Of a DNA stretch of 64,000 bases, positions 1 through 8,177 are shown in pieces. Below the pieces are notes generated by a model. That model worked only from the letters and a program-made list of their open reading frames with translations. It had not been told where the DNA came from and ran no database searches. Positions within the stretch are counted from its first letter, which is position 1, and every line of letters begins with the position of its first letter. The position numbers and the translations under genes are program-made. Origin of the DNA: DATJOJ01 sp035507035. Lineage in GTDB: Bacteria; Acidobacteriota; Terriglobia; Terriglobales; Acidobacteriaceae. The stretch is taken from contig DATJOJ010000048.1 of NCBI GenBank assembly GCA_035507035.1, positions 372,001-436,000 of the forward strand. The letters run 5' to 3'.

Positions 1-6
1 CGCAAC

Positions 7-276
7 ATGAAGGATGCGCGATTGTGCCCTGACCAGACGGCGCGTTGGGTGGAAGTATGCTACTGCCCGACCCCACTGCAGGAGGAGCGTCCTTACTGGG
101 AGAGATATTTCGATCTCACGAAAGTGCAGGACGCGCACGACCGCCGCAAATGTCACGATGAAAACGGCAGCGAATCCTGGGCATGCGGCGACTGTGATTG
201 CACTGCGCGGCTTGAGCAGAAACTGCGGCAGACAGGACAGCCGTTCCTGGAATCGCTTCGCGAAACTGGACAATAG
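7..276 (+). CDS. Small cysteine-rich hypothetical protein
   Basis: An 89-residue protein whose stop codon is immediately followed by the ATG of maf, so the two are probably co-translated. It has eight cysteines, including CYC near residues 19-21 and a C-G-D-C-D-C cluster near residues 60-65, which would suit a small metal-binding or redox protein. No family was recognised. The uninterrupted frame and tight coupling to maf support a real gene. The start lies at the window edge, so a further upstream start cannot be excluded. Confidence 0.55.
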   Translation: MKDARLCPDQTARWVEVCYCPTPLQEERPYWERYFDLTKVQDAHDRRKCHDENGSESWACGDCDCTARLEQKLRQTGQPFLESLRETGQ

Positions 277-870
277 ATGTTGGTGCTTGCTTCGGCCTCT
301 CCTCGGCGCCAGGAATTGCTGCGCAATGCTGGCATCGAATTTCAAGTTCAGCCGGCAGATATTCCCGAAGATCCACTCCCCAGTGAGCTGCCCCGCGCCT
401 GCGCTGAACGTTTGGCGCGGGAAAAAGCGCAAAAGGTTTTCCAGCATAGACCCGGGGAACTCGTTCTCGGCGCAGATACAGTCGTTTTCGTCGATGGAAC
501 AATGCTCGCCAAACCCGCCGACTCAGCCGACGCCGCCCGCATGTTACGAATGCTTTCTGGCTGCACGCACCAAGTAATTACCGGCGTCTGCCTCATCGGC
601 CCATCACCGGGAACCGAGGACTCCAAACAGAAAACTGCTTTTGAAGATACCCGCTCAGAAACTACGGAAGTTACGATGTCGGCGCTCACGGAAGACGATA
701 TCCGTTTCTACGTGGCCACCGGCGAGCCCATGGACAAGGCCGGAGCTTACGCGATCCAAGGCATCGCCTCGCGGTGGATTCCGCGCATTGAAGGCGATTA
801 TTCGAATGTGGTGGGATTACCGGTGGCGTTGGTCTGCCGCATGTTGCGGGAACGTGGGTGGAGAGGGTGA
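277..870 (+). CDS. maf: Maf-like nucleoside triphosphate pyrophosphatase
   Basis: The 197-residue product is a Maf/HAM1-fold house-cleaning enzyme, a family that hydrolyses non-canonical or modified nucleoside triphosphates to monophosphates in the cytoplasm. The N-terminal phosphate-binding motif S-A-S-P-R-R is at residues 6-11, the GADTVV motif near residue 64, and the EPMDKAGAY segment with its catalytic Asp/Lys lies in the C-terminal third. A stretch of about 20 residues around 110-130 is rich in T, E, S and K and looks like an insertion compared with the usual family loop. The start abuts the stop of the upstream gene. Confidence 0.93.
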   Translation: MLVLASASPRRQELLRNAGIEFQVQPADIPEDPLPSELPRACAERLAREKAQKVFQHRPGELVLGADTVVFVDGTMLAKPADSADAARMLRMLSGCTHQVITGVCLIGPSPGTEDSKQKTAFEDTRSETTEVTMSALTEDDIRFYVATGEPMDKAGAYAIQGIASRWIPRIEGDYSNVVGLPVALVCRMLRERGWRG

Positions 871-876
871 CTCAGA

Positions 877-1044
877 TTACGATTTCTTGTCTTGACCTTC
901 TTCGCCGTCTTTCACTGCAGATTTGAAATTCTTGATGCCCTCGCCCAGGCCTTTGCCCAAGTCCGCCAATTTGCTAGGGCCAAAGATCAAGAGCGCGATC
1001 GCCAGGATCAAGAGAATTTCCGGCAAACCCAATTTTCCACCCAT
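877..1044 (-). CDS. tatA: Twin-arginine translocase subunit TatA
   Basis: This short gene encodes 55 residues and is convergent with maf. The protein starts MGGKLGLPEILLILAIALL, a single N-terminal membrane helix, followed by the F-G-P-x-K hinge and an amphipathic helix (KLADLGKGLGEGIKNFKSA), the hallmark architecture of TatA/TatE. TatA oligomers form the passage through which folded Tat substrates cross the inner membrane. The tail is short and acidic-lysine rich. A strong AAGGAGG ribosome binding site lies five bases upstream of the ATG. tatB and tatC are not nearby, which is common for this small gene. Confidence 0.93.
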   Translation of the reverse strand: MGGKLGLPEILLILAIALLIFGPSKLADLGKGLGEGIKNFKSAVKDGEEGQDKKS

Positions 1045-1143
1045 ACTGCCTCCTTGCGGGGTTTGCCGATTTCAGCGGCACAACGGAAAGTGCGGTATAC
1101 CCCTGCAAAAATTCTAGGCTTCCCGATGGGCAGAGTCAAAGAA

Positions 1144-2316
1144 TCAGGGCAGTTTCCCTTGCAGGGTATAAATTACTGTACTGAAAGAACCGTTCAGGTT
1201 GTAGCCCGCACACCAGATCTGACCTTTCGTGCCCACGTGTCCGCCATCGCAGGCGTCCATTTCACTTCCTGTAGTGACATCGAGTGACCAGGTTTGTCCG
1301 CCGTCGGAACTAAAATACATGCCACCTACATTCGTGTAGACGTTTCCTCCCGCGGCCCACCCGATCTTCGGCGTCAGAAAGAAAATCTCCCGCACCGGCC
1401 AGGAGATGTCCAGCACCCGCCCGCTCCAGGTCTTGCCGCCGTCAGTCGTGCGATGAAGCCAGCCTTCCACATTCGGCGAAATTTCTCCTCCACCGACCCA
1501 GCCGTCACTGTCATTGGAGAAAAAAACTGGGCCATCGAACACGGAATCGATCGGCGGTCCACAATTCCAGTCCGCTCCGCCGTCAAGGCTGGTGCAGTAG
1601 TTAATCCCAGAAGCGCGAGCATGCAGATTATTTAGCAAGCTGAACTCCAGCCCAAACCACCCACCGTCAGGATTGTCTTCCACGGTCGTCCAATCGGTCG
1701 CACCGGCGCCACCATCCGTCGTGTAGTAGGCGGAGTTGGTAGCGCCGTCGTCAAGATCCATCACCAGCCCATCGTTACTGTTCGCAAAACGCACGCGCTG
1801 CACAAAACCAGTGCTCGTAAGCTGAATGTCGCTCGTCCAGGTCTGGCCGCCATCGTGACTCCAGCGGATCAGCCCGTAAAATGTCGAGGAATCGTAGATC
1901 CCAGAGATCACCAGATCGGTGGCCGAAAACGCTTTGACCCCGTAAAAATAGTAGGGGTAATTCAGGTTCAGGATCTCCGTCCAGTTCACTCCCCCATTGG
2001 TCGTTTTCCAAACTTGTCCAGCCTCGCCCACGGCATAGCCAATCTTTGGCGTGGGAAAAGCGATGTCATGAATAACTGCTCCCGGTAAAGTGGCGAGTAA
2101 TTTCCATGGATTCGCTGGCCGATTGACCACGCCAACACCAACTCGCTCGCCAGTGGGCACAGTCCTCTCCGCACTCATCTCACGGCTGTCTCCTTGCACT
2201 GGCTGCTTCCCGGATACATGTCGAGCCGTCTCGCCAAATGAAGTCGCAGTTAGAAAAACGAACGATAGAGCCACAGTTAGAAGAACAATCGATTGCCGGA
2301 CCGAAAAGAGATTCAT
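1144..2316 (-). CDS. Secreted YCF48/BNR-type beta-propeller protein
   Basis: A 390-residue exported protein. The ATG at 2316 was chosen because GGAGG lies eight bases upstream and the protein then begins with a clean signal peptide (hydrophobic IVLLTVALSFVFLTA, residues 8-22). The body contains repeated T-x-D-G-G-x-x-W blades (TTNGGVNWT, SHDGGQTWT, TTDGGKTWS, SSDGGQTWS), the Asp-box/BNR signature of YCF48-like propellers. Such proteins are abundant in Acidobacteria; most have no known substrate. Although related to the photosystem II assembly factor, nothing here suggests photosynthesis. Role unknown, probably extracytoplasmic binding. Confidence 0.8.
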   Translation of the reverse strand: MNLFSVRQSIVLLTVALSFVFLTATSFGETARHVSGKQPVQGDSREMSAERTVPTGERVGVGVVNRPANPWKLLATLPGAVIHDIAFPTPKIGYAVGEAGQVWKTTNGGVNWTEILNLNYPYYFYGVKAFSATDLVISGIYDSSTFYGLIRWSHDGGQTWTSDIQLTSTGFVQRVRFANSNDGLVMDLDDGATNSAYYTTDGGAGATDWTTVEDNPDGGWFGLEFSLLNNLHARASGINYCTSLDGGADWNCGPPIDSVFDGPVFFSNDSDGWVGGGEISPNVEGWLHRTTDGGKTWSGRVLDISWPVREIFFLTPKIGWAAGGNVYTNVGGMYFSSDGGQTWSLDVTTGSEMDACDGGHVGTKGQIWCAGYNLNGSFSTVIYTLQGKLP

Positions 2317-2396
2317 AGGATTACCTCCAAAACAGCATGCCACAGCGGGATGGAATCTTAGCATGAAACCGGCGCCCGGCGCCGGAGTTCCTCGAC

Positions 2397-3590
2397 CTAC
2401 ACCGACTCGATCAGCGCCGCCAGCAAAGCCGCCCGCCGCGGCAACTCCGAAATCAGAATCGATTCATGACTGGCGTGCGCCCCCTCGCCTACTCCGCCCA
2501 GACCGTCTAGCGTAGGAATGCCGAGTCCAGCCGTGAAGTTTCCATCCGACCCTCCACCCACCGCGGCTTCCTCCAACTTCCAACCCAACTGCTTCGCGAT
2601 CTCGCTGGCTTTCTTGTAGAGCCCTGCGATGCCGGCCGTTCGTTCCATCGGTGGCCGATTGATGCCACCGCTGATTTCCAGTTTGCACCTGCTATTGAAC
2701 GGCTTCAGTGATCGCAGCTTGCGGTCGATTTCCTTGCCATCTTTCATGCGCGCAATCCGTACGTCGAGTACAGCTCTGGCCTCCCCGGGAATCACGTTGG
2801 TTCTCGTCCCTCCTTGAATCGTTCCCACGTTGAGTGTCAGACCGCGTTTTAAGTCGACCAGCTTCGAGATCGCGATCACCTGCTTCGCCAATTCAATGAT
2901 GGCGCTTTCTCCTTTCTCAAAATCCAATCCCGAATGGGCCGATTTTCCGGTGACTTTCAAAACGTATTCGCCCACGCCTTTGCGAGCAGTTTTCACTGCC
3001 CCTTTTAAGCCTTGGGCAGGCTCCAGCACCAACACGGCTACGGATTTCATGGCAAGATTTTCGGTAATTTTTCGTGACGTATCGCTGCCCACCTCTTCAT
3101 CGGAAACCAGCAGCACCGTTACCGGTCGTGGCAGTTCATCGCCATGCCACGCGCGCAGCGTCTCGATTGCATGCAGCATGAAGGCAATTCCCGATTTCAT
3201 ATCGAACGCGCCCGGCCCGAGTAATCTTCCGTTGCTCACTCGAAACGGCATCGCGCTCAACGTGCCCAACGGATAAACCGTATCCAAATGTCCCAGCAAC
3301 AATACCGGCTTATCGCCCCGCTTCCCCGCAAAATCGACCTGTAAGTGATCGCCAAAATTCGGCGTGCGATGAAATTTTGCGTGTCCGCCAAGCTTCTCGA
3401 AGCGTCCTGCCAAGAGTGATCCCAACCGGTCAACCGCTGACTTGTTGTCGCTGGGCGATTCGACCTCGACTAGCTGCCGAATCGTCTCGACGATCTGTTC
3501 GCGTCTTTCCTCGAAAAAACGTAATCGATCGGGCAATGCGGGAGTATTGCTATGAGTTGTGGCCTGTCGCTTCGCAGTTTTTATCGGCAT
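2397..3590 (-). CDS. M20-family zinc metallopeptidase (carboxypeptidase G2-like)
   Basis: The 397-residue protein has the complete M20 co-catalytic metal site: the H-x-D of GHLDT near residue 100, the bridging Asp in FDMKSG near 134, Asp-Glu-Glu near 168 (catalytic base plus ligand), the Glu of LEP near 190, and the C-terminal His in HASHE near 380. The central dimerisation domain (KVTGKSAHSG onwards) is typical of the glutamate carboxypeptidase subgroup. It probably removes C-terminal amino acids from peptides or N-acyl amino acids in the cytoplasm. A GAGGAACG ribosome site precedes the ATG. It is divergent from fabZ. The exact substrate cannot be read from sequence. Confidence 0.88.
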   Translation of the reverse strand: MPIKTAKRQATTHSNTPALPDRLRFFEERREQIVETIRQLVEVESPSDNKSAVDRLGSLLAGRFEKLGGHAKFHRTPNFGDHLQVDFAGKRGDKPVLLLGHLDTVYPLGTLSAMPFRVSNGRLLGPGAFDMKSGIAFMLHAIETLRAWHGDELPRPVTVLLVSDEEVGSDTSRKITENLAMKSVAVLVLEPAQGLKGAVKTARKGVGEYVLKVTGKSAHSGLDFEKGESAIIELAKQVIAISKLVDLKRGLTLNVGTIQGGTRTNVIPGEARAVLDVRIARMKDGKEIDRKLRSLKPFNSRCKLEISGGINRPPMERTAGIAGLYKKASEIAKQLGWKLEEAAVGGGSDGNFTAGLGIPTLDGLGGVGEGAHASHESILISELPRRAALLAALIESV

Positions 3591-3630
3591 GAATAATCGT
3601 TCCTCAAGGACGATTGTAGGCGCGGTACAG

Positions 3631-3636
3631 TATAAT
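3631..3636 (+). promoter_or_regulatory. Probable -10 element of the fabZ-lpxA operon
   Basis: A perfect TATAAT hexamer lies 22 bases upstream of the fabZ start in the short divergent gap with the M20 peptidase gene. No good -35 hexamer is seen at the expected spacing, so this is only a partial promoter match. Confidence 0.45.
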
Positions 3637-3658
3637 TTTCGCTTCTAACAGGATAACT

Positions 3659-4180
3659 ATGTCAAAAATGGGGCATCCCGAGACGCAGATTGCGGCGGTC
3701 AAAGCCAGGCTCGACATCGTCGACCTGATGAATCTTACGCCGCATCGCTATCCATTCCTGCTGATCGACCGCGTTATTGAGATGACGCCGCGGCAGCGAA
3801 TCGTTGCTATTAAGAACGTCACTTACAACGAGCCTTTTTTTCTCGGCCATTTTCCCGGCGCGCCGGTGATGCCGGGCGTTTTGGTGGTCGAGGCGATCGC
3901 GCAGACCGGCGGAACGCTGATTCTTCTCGAACTCGAAGACCGCGACAACAAGCTGGTAGTCTTCACCGGAATTGAGCGCGCAAAGTTCCGTCGTCCCGTC
4001 GTTCCCGGAGATCAGTTGCGGCTTGAGGTCGAAGTGAAACTCTGGCACAAGAACGCGGTTCGCATGTACGGACGAGTTTACGTGCTAGACAAGCTTGTTG
4101 CCGAGGCTACGGTCAGCTGTCACGTGATCGCCCGCTCGCGCGCCCGTGGCGGATATTCCGAAGTGATGGAAGGCGGATAA
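3659..4180 (+). CDS. fabZ: 3-hydroxyacyl-ACP dehydratase FabZ
   Basis: The product (173 residues) carries the FabZ hot-dog signature: L-x-P-H-R-Y-P-F-L-L-I-D-R-V near residues 25-38 and the catalytic G-H-F-P-G-x-P-V-M-P-G-V segment near 62-73, with the active-site His in GHFP and the Glu in VVEAIAQ. It dehydrates 3-hydroxyacyl-ACP during fatty acid elongation and competes with LpxA for hydroxyacyl-ACP. Its position directly before lpxA is the classical arrangement for balancing phospholipid and lipid A synthesis. An N-terminal extension of about 20 residues precedes the core. Confidence 0.96.
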   Translation: MSKMGHPETQIAAVKARLDIVDLMNLTPHRYPFLLIDRVIEMTPRQRIVAIKNVTYNEPFFLGHFPGAPVMPGVLVVEAIAQTGGTLILLELEDRDNKLVVFTGIERAKFRRPVVPGDQLRLEVEVKLWHKNAVRMYGRVYVLDKLVAEATVSCHVIARSRARGGYSEVMEGG

Positions 4181-4984
4181 GTGGACTCACCCGCCGCTGC
4201 CTTGGCAATGAAAGTTCATCCCACTGCGATTATCGATCCCCGCGCGCGCATTGCCGCCAGCTGCGAAATTGGCCCATATTGCGTGATTGGGCCGGAGGTT
4301 GAAATCGGCGAACGCTGTCATCTTCTCTCCCACGTGACCTTGGAAGGCCCCACCAAAATTGGCTCCGACAATCGATTCTTCCCGTTCTGCTCGATTGGCC
4401 TTGCGCCACAGGACATCACTTATGCCGGGGAACCCACCAAACTCGAGATCGGCGATCACAATGTGGTTCGCGAATTTGTGACGGTTAATCGCGGCACGGT
4501 AAAGGGCGGGGGCGTGACGCGAGTAGGCAGCCACAATCTGATCATGGCCTACACTCACATCGCCCATGATTGCCAGATCGGCAGCCACGTGATCATGGCC
4601 AACGCGGCAACGCTCGGCGGTCACGTAATCGTAGAGGATCACGCCGTAGTCGGCGCGCTCTGCCCAGTGCATCACTTCGTGCACATCGGGGCGCACGCGT
4701 TTATCGGCGGCGGAACAACCATCACCCGCGATGTTCTACCTTTTTCCAAGACTGCCGCTGCCCGCGACACCCACGCTTACGGTCTAAACGCGATTGGACT
4801 CGAACGCAAGGGCTTCAGCAAAGACCGCATCAAGAAAATCCATCACGCCTACAAAGTCTTGCTCGCTTCCAAGCTGAATACCTCCCAAGCTCTCGAAAAG
4901 TTAAAGTCCGAACCAGATCGCGGCGAAGACGTCGATTTGCTGATCAAGTTCATCGAAGGATCGGAGCGGGGAGTGATTAAGTAG
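4181..4984 (+). CDS. lpxA: Acyl-ACP--UDP-N-acetylglucosamine O-acyltransferase LpxA
   Basis: LpxA transfers a hydroxyacyl chain to UDP-GlcNAc, the first step of lipid A synthesis. The 267-residue protein is a left-handed beta-helix built of hexapeptide repeats (residues 12-190), followed by an alpha-helical C-terminal domain. The catalytic His lies in the conserved HIAHDC motif, and the RGTVKGGGVTRVGSHN loop is diagnostic. The GTG start directly abuts the fabZ stop and has a GGAAGG site six or seven bases upstream; an internal ATG at 4208 is an alternative. The lipid A pathway implies a lipopolysaccharide-bearing outer membrane. Confidence 0.95.
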   Translation: MDSPAAALAMKVHPTAIIDPRARIAASCEIGPYCVIGPEVEIGERCHLLSHVTLEGPTKIGSDNRFFPFCSIGLAPQDITYAGEPTKLEIGDHNVVREFVTVNRGTVKGGGVTRVGSHNLIMAYTHIAHDCQIGSHVIMANAATLGGHVIVEDHAVVGALCPVHHFVHIGAHAFIGGGTTITRDVLPFSKTAAARDTHAYGLNAIGLERKGFSKDRIKKIHHAYKVLLASKLNTSQALEKLKSEPDRGEDVDLLIKFIEGSERGVIK

Positions 4985-5053
4985 CGTTCAGCAGTCGGCA
5001 TTCAGCAGTCGGCGATGAGCGCCGACTCCGAAGTCCTGACTCCTGAATGCTAG
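4984..5053. repeat. Dispersed GCTGAATGC-type repeat (family B)
   Basis: The gap between lpxA and lpxI consists of tandem and inverted copies of short words such as TTCAGCAGTCGGCATTCAGC and their complement (CCTGAATGCTAG). Similar word clusters occur at 22865-22947, 38785-38799 and 38965-38989, so this is a dispersed intergenic family. Confidence 0.6.
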
Positions 5054-5063
5054 ACTCTCTGCA

Positions 5064-5909
5064 GTGTCCACCGCGTCCAAAAAACTCGGCCTCATCGCCG
5101 GCAATGGCCGTTTCCCTTTTCTGGTGCTCGACGCAGCCCGAGCGCAAGGGTTTGAGGTGGTCGTAGCTGCGATTAAAGAAGAGACGTTTCCAGAGATCGA
5201 ATCGCACGGAGCCGCAGCAATTCATTGGCTTTCCCTGGGAGAGCTTTCGCGCCTCATCGAGACATTCCAGCGAGAGGGCGTGTCGCGTGCTGTGATGGCG
5301 GGGCAAGTTAAGCATAAACAGATTTTTTCCGCCATCAGGCCGGATTGGCGACTGGCTAAATTGCTGCTCAATCTTCGTACCCGCAATACCGACGCGTTGC
5401 TGGGCGCGATCGCAAAAGTTCTCGCCGACGAAGGCATCGCGCTGGAAAATTCCACTGCCTTATTGGAACCACTGCTGGCCAGGACGGGCACGCTGACGAA
5501 ACGCTCGCCCAACGACACAGAAAAAGCAAACATTGCATACGGTCGCGACGTGGCGCGTCATCTGGCGCAATACGACATCGGCCAAACCGTGGTCGTGGCG
5601 GAGGGGGCTTGCGTCGCCGTCGAAGCCATGGAAGGCACCGACGCAACCATTCGGCGTGCCAGCGAGATTATGAAATCGCTCGAAGCCGACGCCTCGACTT
5701 TGAGCCGCGCGCTCACCGTCGTCAAGATCGCCAAGCCCAATCAAGATATGCGATTTGATGTGCCAGTGATCGGAGTGAAGACGATGGAAGTTATGAAAAA
5801 CGCCGGCGCGACCTGTCTGGCTGTCGACGCGGGAAAATGCTTGTTACTGGATGGAGATCAAGTGATCGAGGCCGCGGACGCAGGCAACATAGCGATCCTG
5901 GCTGAGTGA
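5064..5909 (+). CDS. lpxI: UDP-2,3-diacylglucosamine pyrophosphatase LpxI
   Basis: LpxI hydrolyses UDP-2,3-diacylglucosamine to lipid X plus UMP; it replaces the unrelated LpxH in alphaproteobacteria, Acidobacteria and others. The 281-residue protein has the LpxI N-terminal domain (L-G-L-I-A-G-N-G-R-F-P, residues 8-18; MAGQVKH near 80) and the C-terminal catalytic domain with DxxEGTDATIRR-like sequence (AMEGTDATIRRA, residues 187-198) and the VVKIAKPNQDMRFD segment with its conserved acidic residues. The start is GTG without an obvious ribosome site. The fabZ-lpxA-lpxI order makes the call secure. Confidence 0.93.
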   Translation: MSTASKKLGLIAGNGRFPFLVLDAARAQGFEVVVAAIKEETFPEIESHGAAAIHWLSLGELSRLIETFQREGVSRAVMAGQVKHKQIFSAIRPDWRLAKLLLNLRTRNTDALLGAIAKVLADEGIALENSTALLEPLLARTGTLTKRSPNDTEKANIAYGRDVARHLAQYDIGQTVVVAEGACVAVEAMEGTDATIRRASEIMKSLEADASTLSRALTVVKIAKPNQDMRFDVPVIGVKTMEVMKNAGATCLAVDAGKCLLLDGDQVIEAADAGNIAILAE

Positions 5910-5927
5910 CCTTATAAACTTACATTT

Positions 5928-5953
5928 TTGTCATTCCGCGCAGTCGAGGAACC
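5928..5953. repeat. Dispersed TGTCATTCCGnnCGCAGnCGAGGAACC-type repeat (family E)
   Basis: The lpxI-dinB gap contains a degenerate copy of the widespread bacterial repeat that, when in frame, reads like C-H-P-E-R-S-E-E. Two further copies lie inside mnmG. Confidence 0.5.
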
Positions 5954-5998
5954 GGCTGTTCGCTCGACGTAGTAACAGATCACTGAAAGGTTTAGAAC

Positions 5999-6466
5999 AT
6001 GTCCGAAACTGCCCGTCTTGCCGATCAAATCCGCCGCGGCTTTGAAGGAGAAGCCTGGCACGGCGACTCGCTGCTCGAATTGCTCGCCGATGTCGACGCC
6101 AAAACGGCCGCCGCTCATCCCATCGAGAATGCGCACAGCATTTGGGAATTAGTTTTACACATCGCCGCATGGGATGACGTCGTACTGCGCCGGGCCGGTG
6201 GCTCCGCTGTAAAGTTAAGTGACGAACAGAATTTTCCGCCAGTGAAGGATGCCAGCGAGGCCGCCTGGCGCAAGACGATTGAGTCCGTGAAGCAGACTCA
6301 CGACAAGCTAGTCAACGCCGTCGCCGCATTTCCCGATTCGCGCCTGCAAGAACAAGTTCCCGGCAAGAATGAAAAGCATCACACTTTCTACTATATGTTC
6401 GCCGGAATCGTGCAACACGAGCTCTATCACGCTGGACAGATCGCTTTGCTGAAAAAATTTCGCTAA
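5999..6466 (+). CDS. DinB-family metal-binding four-helix protein
   Basis: This 155-residue protein has the DinB/YfiT four-helix-bundle pattern: a first histidine in S-I-W-E-L-V-L-H-I-A-A-W-D-D (residues 43-56) and paired histidines in I-V-Q-H-E-L-Y-H-A-G-Q (residues 138-148), which make a three-histidine divalent metal site. Relatives include bacillithiol and mycothiol transferases and many uncharacterised proteins, so it may be a thiol S-transferase or hydrolase. The start has AAAGG eight bases upstream. Substrate unknown. Confidence 0.82.
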   Translation: MSETARLADQIRRGFEGEAWHGDSLLELLADVDAKTAAAHPIENAHSIWELVLHIAAWDDVVLRRAGGSAVKLSDEQNFPPVKDASEAAWRKTIESVKQTHDKLVNAVAAFPDSRLQEQVPGKNEKHHTFYYMFAGIVQHELYHAGQIALLKKFR

Positions 6467-6516
6467 TGCAGCTGGAAAACTATCCGCTGATCGCGCCTGA
6501 AAGGTTGATCCCGTGA
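6466..6516 (+). other. Possible 16-codon coupling ORF between dinB-like gene and next gene
   Basis: An ATG overlaps the last base of the upstream stop (TAATG), and the 16-codon frame ends in a TGA that overlaps the GTG start of the next gene (GTGA). It could translate as a linker peptide that couples the two genes, or be chance. No ribosome site is needed if coupling occurs. Confidence 0.25.
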
Positions 6517-7043
6517 CCGCGATGCCCGAGGTCGTCACGCACCGTTACGATCCCGCTCGCGGCATGTGCGGCAATCTTTGCGCTCTGGAAGATTCTGAGG
6601 CTGAGCGAATACTCGATCGTCTACGCCGCGAGTCACGACCTGGACTAAAGCCGAGCTATCTGACCCGCCGCCGGATTACCGAACAATGGCTTTCGCAAGC
6701 CGCAAGCTCTGCGTTTCAGCGGAACATTGCAAACCCGCCGATCTACTTTTTTCTCGGCGATTTCTCGCATCTTTCGGACCTTTCTCGTCCAGCTTCGCTA
6801 CTCGTTCCGCTTGCGAGCTTACCCGCTGACGCCATCACCTTTACGCTTGGCGATAGTATGAGTGTTGCGGCAGAGCCGGGTCCGCGACTCTACAGGCTTG
6901 AGGAGATGATCGAAGTCTTCACTGATGGTGAGGCGGTGTCTGGCATTGGATTCTCCGACAAGTTTGGATTTCAGTCGCGCTTTATCGAAGTGCAGTTGTG
7001 GGCGAGGTTTCGTGGGCTGGAAGGCTTCTCGCGCCCTGACTAA
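6513..7043 (+). CDS. Conserved hypothetical protein
   Basis: A 176-residue soluble protein, not recognised. The first third is charged and arginine-rich (RILDRLRRESRPGLKPSYLTRRR), and the middle contains P-P-I-Y-F-F-L-G-D-F. It has no signal peptide or membrane segment. It starts with GTG (ATG three codons later) after a GAAAGG site, and ends 12 bases before the oxidoreductase gene, so it is probably in the same operon. Its position downstream of the lipid A genes may hint at a role in envelope synthesis, but nothing in the sequence proves it. Confidence 0.6.
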   Translation: MTAMPEVVTHRYDPARGMCGNLCALEDSEAERILDRLRRESRPGLKPSYLTRRRITEQWLSQAASSAFQRNIANPPIYFFLGDFSHLSDLSRPASLLVPLASLPADAITFTLGDSMSVAAEPGPRLYRLEEMIEVFTDGEAVSGIGFSDKFGFQSRFIEVQLWARFRGLEGFSRPD

Positions 7044-7055
7044 GGGAACTGAACA

Positions 7056-8063
7056 TTGACTGACAATCCCATCTGCGTCGCTGTGGTTGGCGTGGGCGCC
7101 TTCGGACGCAACCACGCCCGCGTCTATCGGCAATTGGCCGACGAGGGGCTGCCGGTACGCCTCGTTGGCGTCGTGGACTCCGACACTGCCCGTGCCGATG
7201 CCGTGGCGCGCGAGTTCGGCTGCCGCGCTTTCGGCTCCATCGATCAACTTGTCACGACTTTCCAGGAAATTCAGGCGGTTTCCGTCGCTGTCCCGACCAT
7301 CCATCATCTCGATACCGCGCGTCGGCTGATGGAAGCAGGGGTTGATGTTCTGATCGAGAAGCCCGTGGCCACTTCCCTGCCCGACACCGACGAATTAATC
7401 AGGCTTTCCCAGAAACTCGGACGCATGGTTCAGGTCGGCCATCTCGAGCGTTTTAATCCCGCAGTTCGCGCGGCTGTGCCGGTGATTACGCAGCCCATGT
7501 TTTTTGAAGTGCACCGTCTCAGCGTATTCACGCCCCGTTCTCTCGATGTGGATGTCGTCCTCGACTTGATGATTCACGATCTCGACGTGGTTCTTTCTTT
7601 GGTGAACTCACCGGTGAAGGAAATCCGCGCTGTCGGCCTGCCGATTTTGTCCGGCAAAGTCGATATCGCGAACGTGCGCCTGGAATTCGAATCGGGATGC
7701 GTGGCGAATTTCACCGCCAGCCGCGTTTCGACCGAACGAGTCCGCAAGTTGCGGTTCTTTCAACCCCGGCAATACATATCTCTGGATTACAGCCGTCAAG
7801 ACGCGTTAGTGTTCACTGTTGGCCAGGGAGAAATGCCCGCAGCACCCTCAGTCAATCCGCAAATCCAGATGGCGAAGCTTCCTGCTGTGCAGGAAGAACC
7901 GTTGCACGCCGAGCTCAAGGCATTTCTGGAATCTGTCCAACAGCGCTCGAAGCCGGTTGTTGGTTTGGAAGACGGTCGCCGCGCGTTGGCGGTGGCGCTC
8001 GACATCCTGGCCGCGATCCGCGAGCATGGAACGAAGATCGGCCTGGAAAAGCTTCGTCGCTAG
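7056..8063 (+). CDS. Gfo/Idh/MocA-family oxidoreductase
   Basis: The 335-residue product begins with a Rossmann fingerprint (V-A-V-V-G-V-G-A-F-G-R-N-H-A-R, residues 8-22) and has the family E-K-P-V-A motif (near residue 110) supplying the catalytic Lys, followed by the C-terminal beta-sheet domain with M-I-H-D-L-D-V-V near 172. These enzymes use NAD(P) to oxidise or reduce sugars, often UDP-sugars. Being downstream of lpxA-lpxI, it might act on UDP-GlcNAc like GnnA, which makes the 3-amino precursor of amide-linked lipid A. No GnnB-type aminotransferase is in the window, so that remains inference. TTG start with an AAGGGAAC site. Confidence 0.85.
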   Translation: MTDNPICVAVVGVGAFGRNHARVYRQLADEGLPVRLVGVVDSDTARADAVAREFGCRAFGSIDQLVTTFQEIQAVSVAVPTIHHLDTARRLMEAGVDVLIEKPVATSLPDTDELIRLSQKLGRMVQVGHLERFNPAVRAAVPVITQPMFFEVHRLSVFTPRSLDVDVVLDLMIHDLDVVLSLVNSPVKEIRAVGLPILSGKVDIANVRLEFESGCVANFTASRVSTERVRKLRFFQPRQYISLDYSRQDALVFTVGQGEMPAAPSVNPQIQMAKLPAVQEEPLHAELKAFLESVQQRSKPVVGLEDGRRALAVALDILAAIREHGTKIGLEKLRR

Positions 8064-8177
8064 GGCTCCGCCATTGTCAATTTTTGTAAAATCCCGCGAC
8101 CCAGATTGATTATCTGTATACAATCCGAGGTAACTCCCGGCACTCAAATCTTCGCAGCAGCCTTGAAAAGATGCGAA

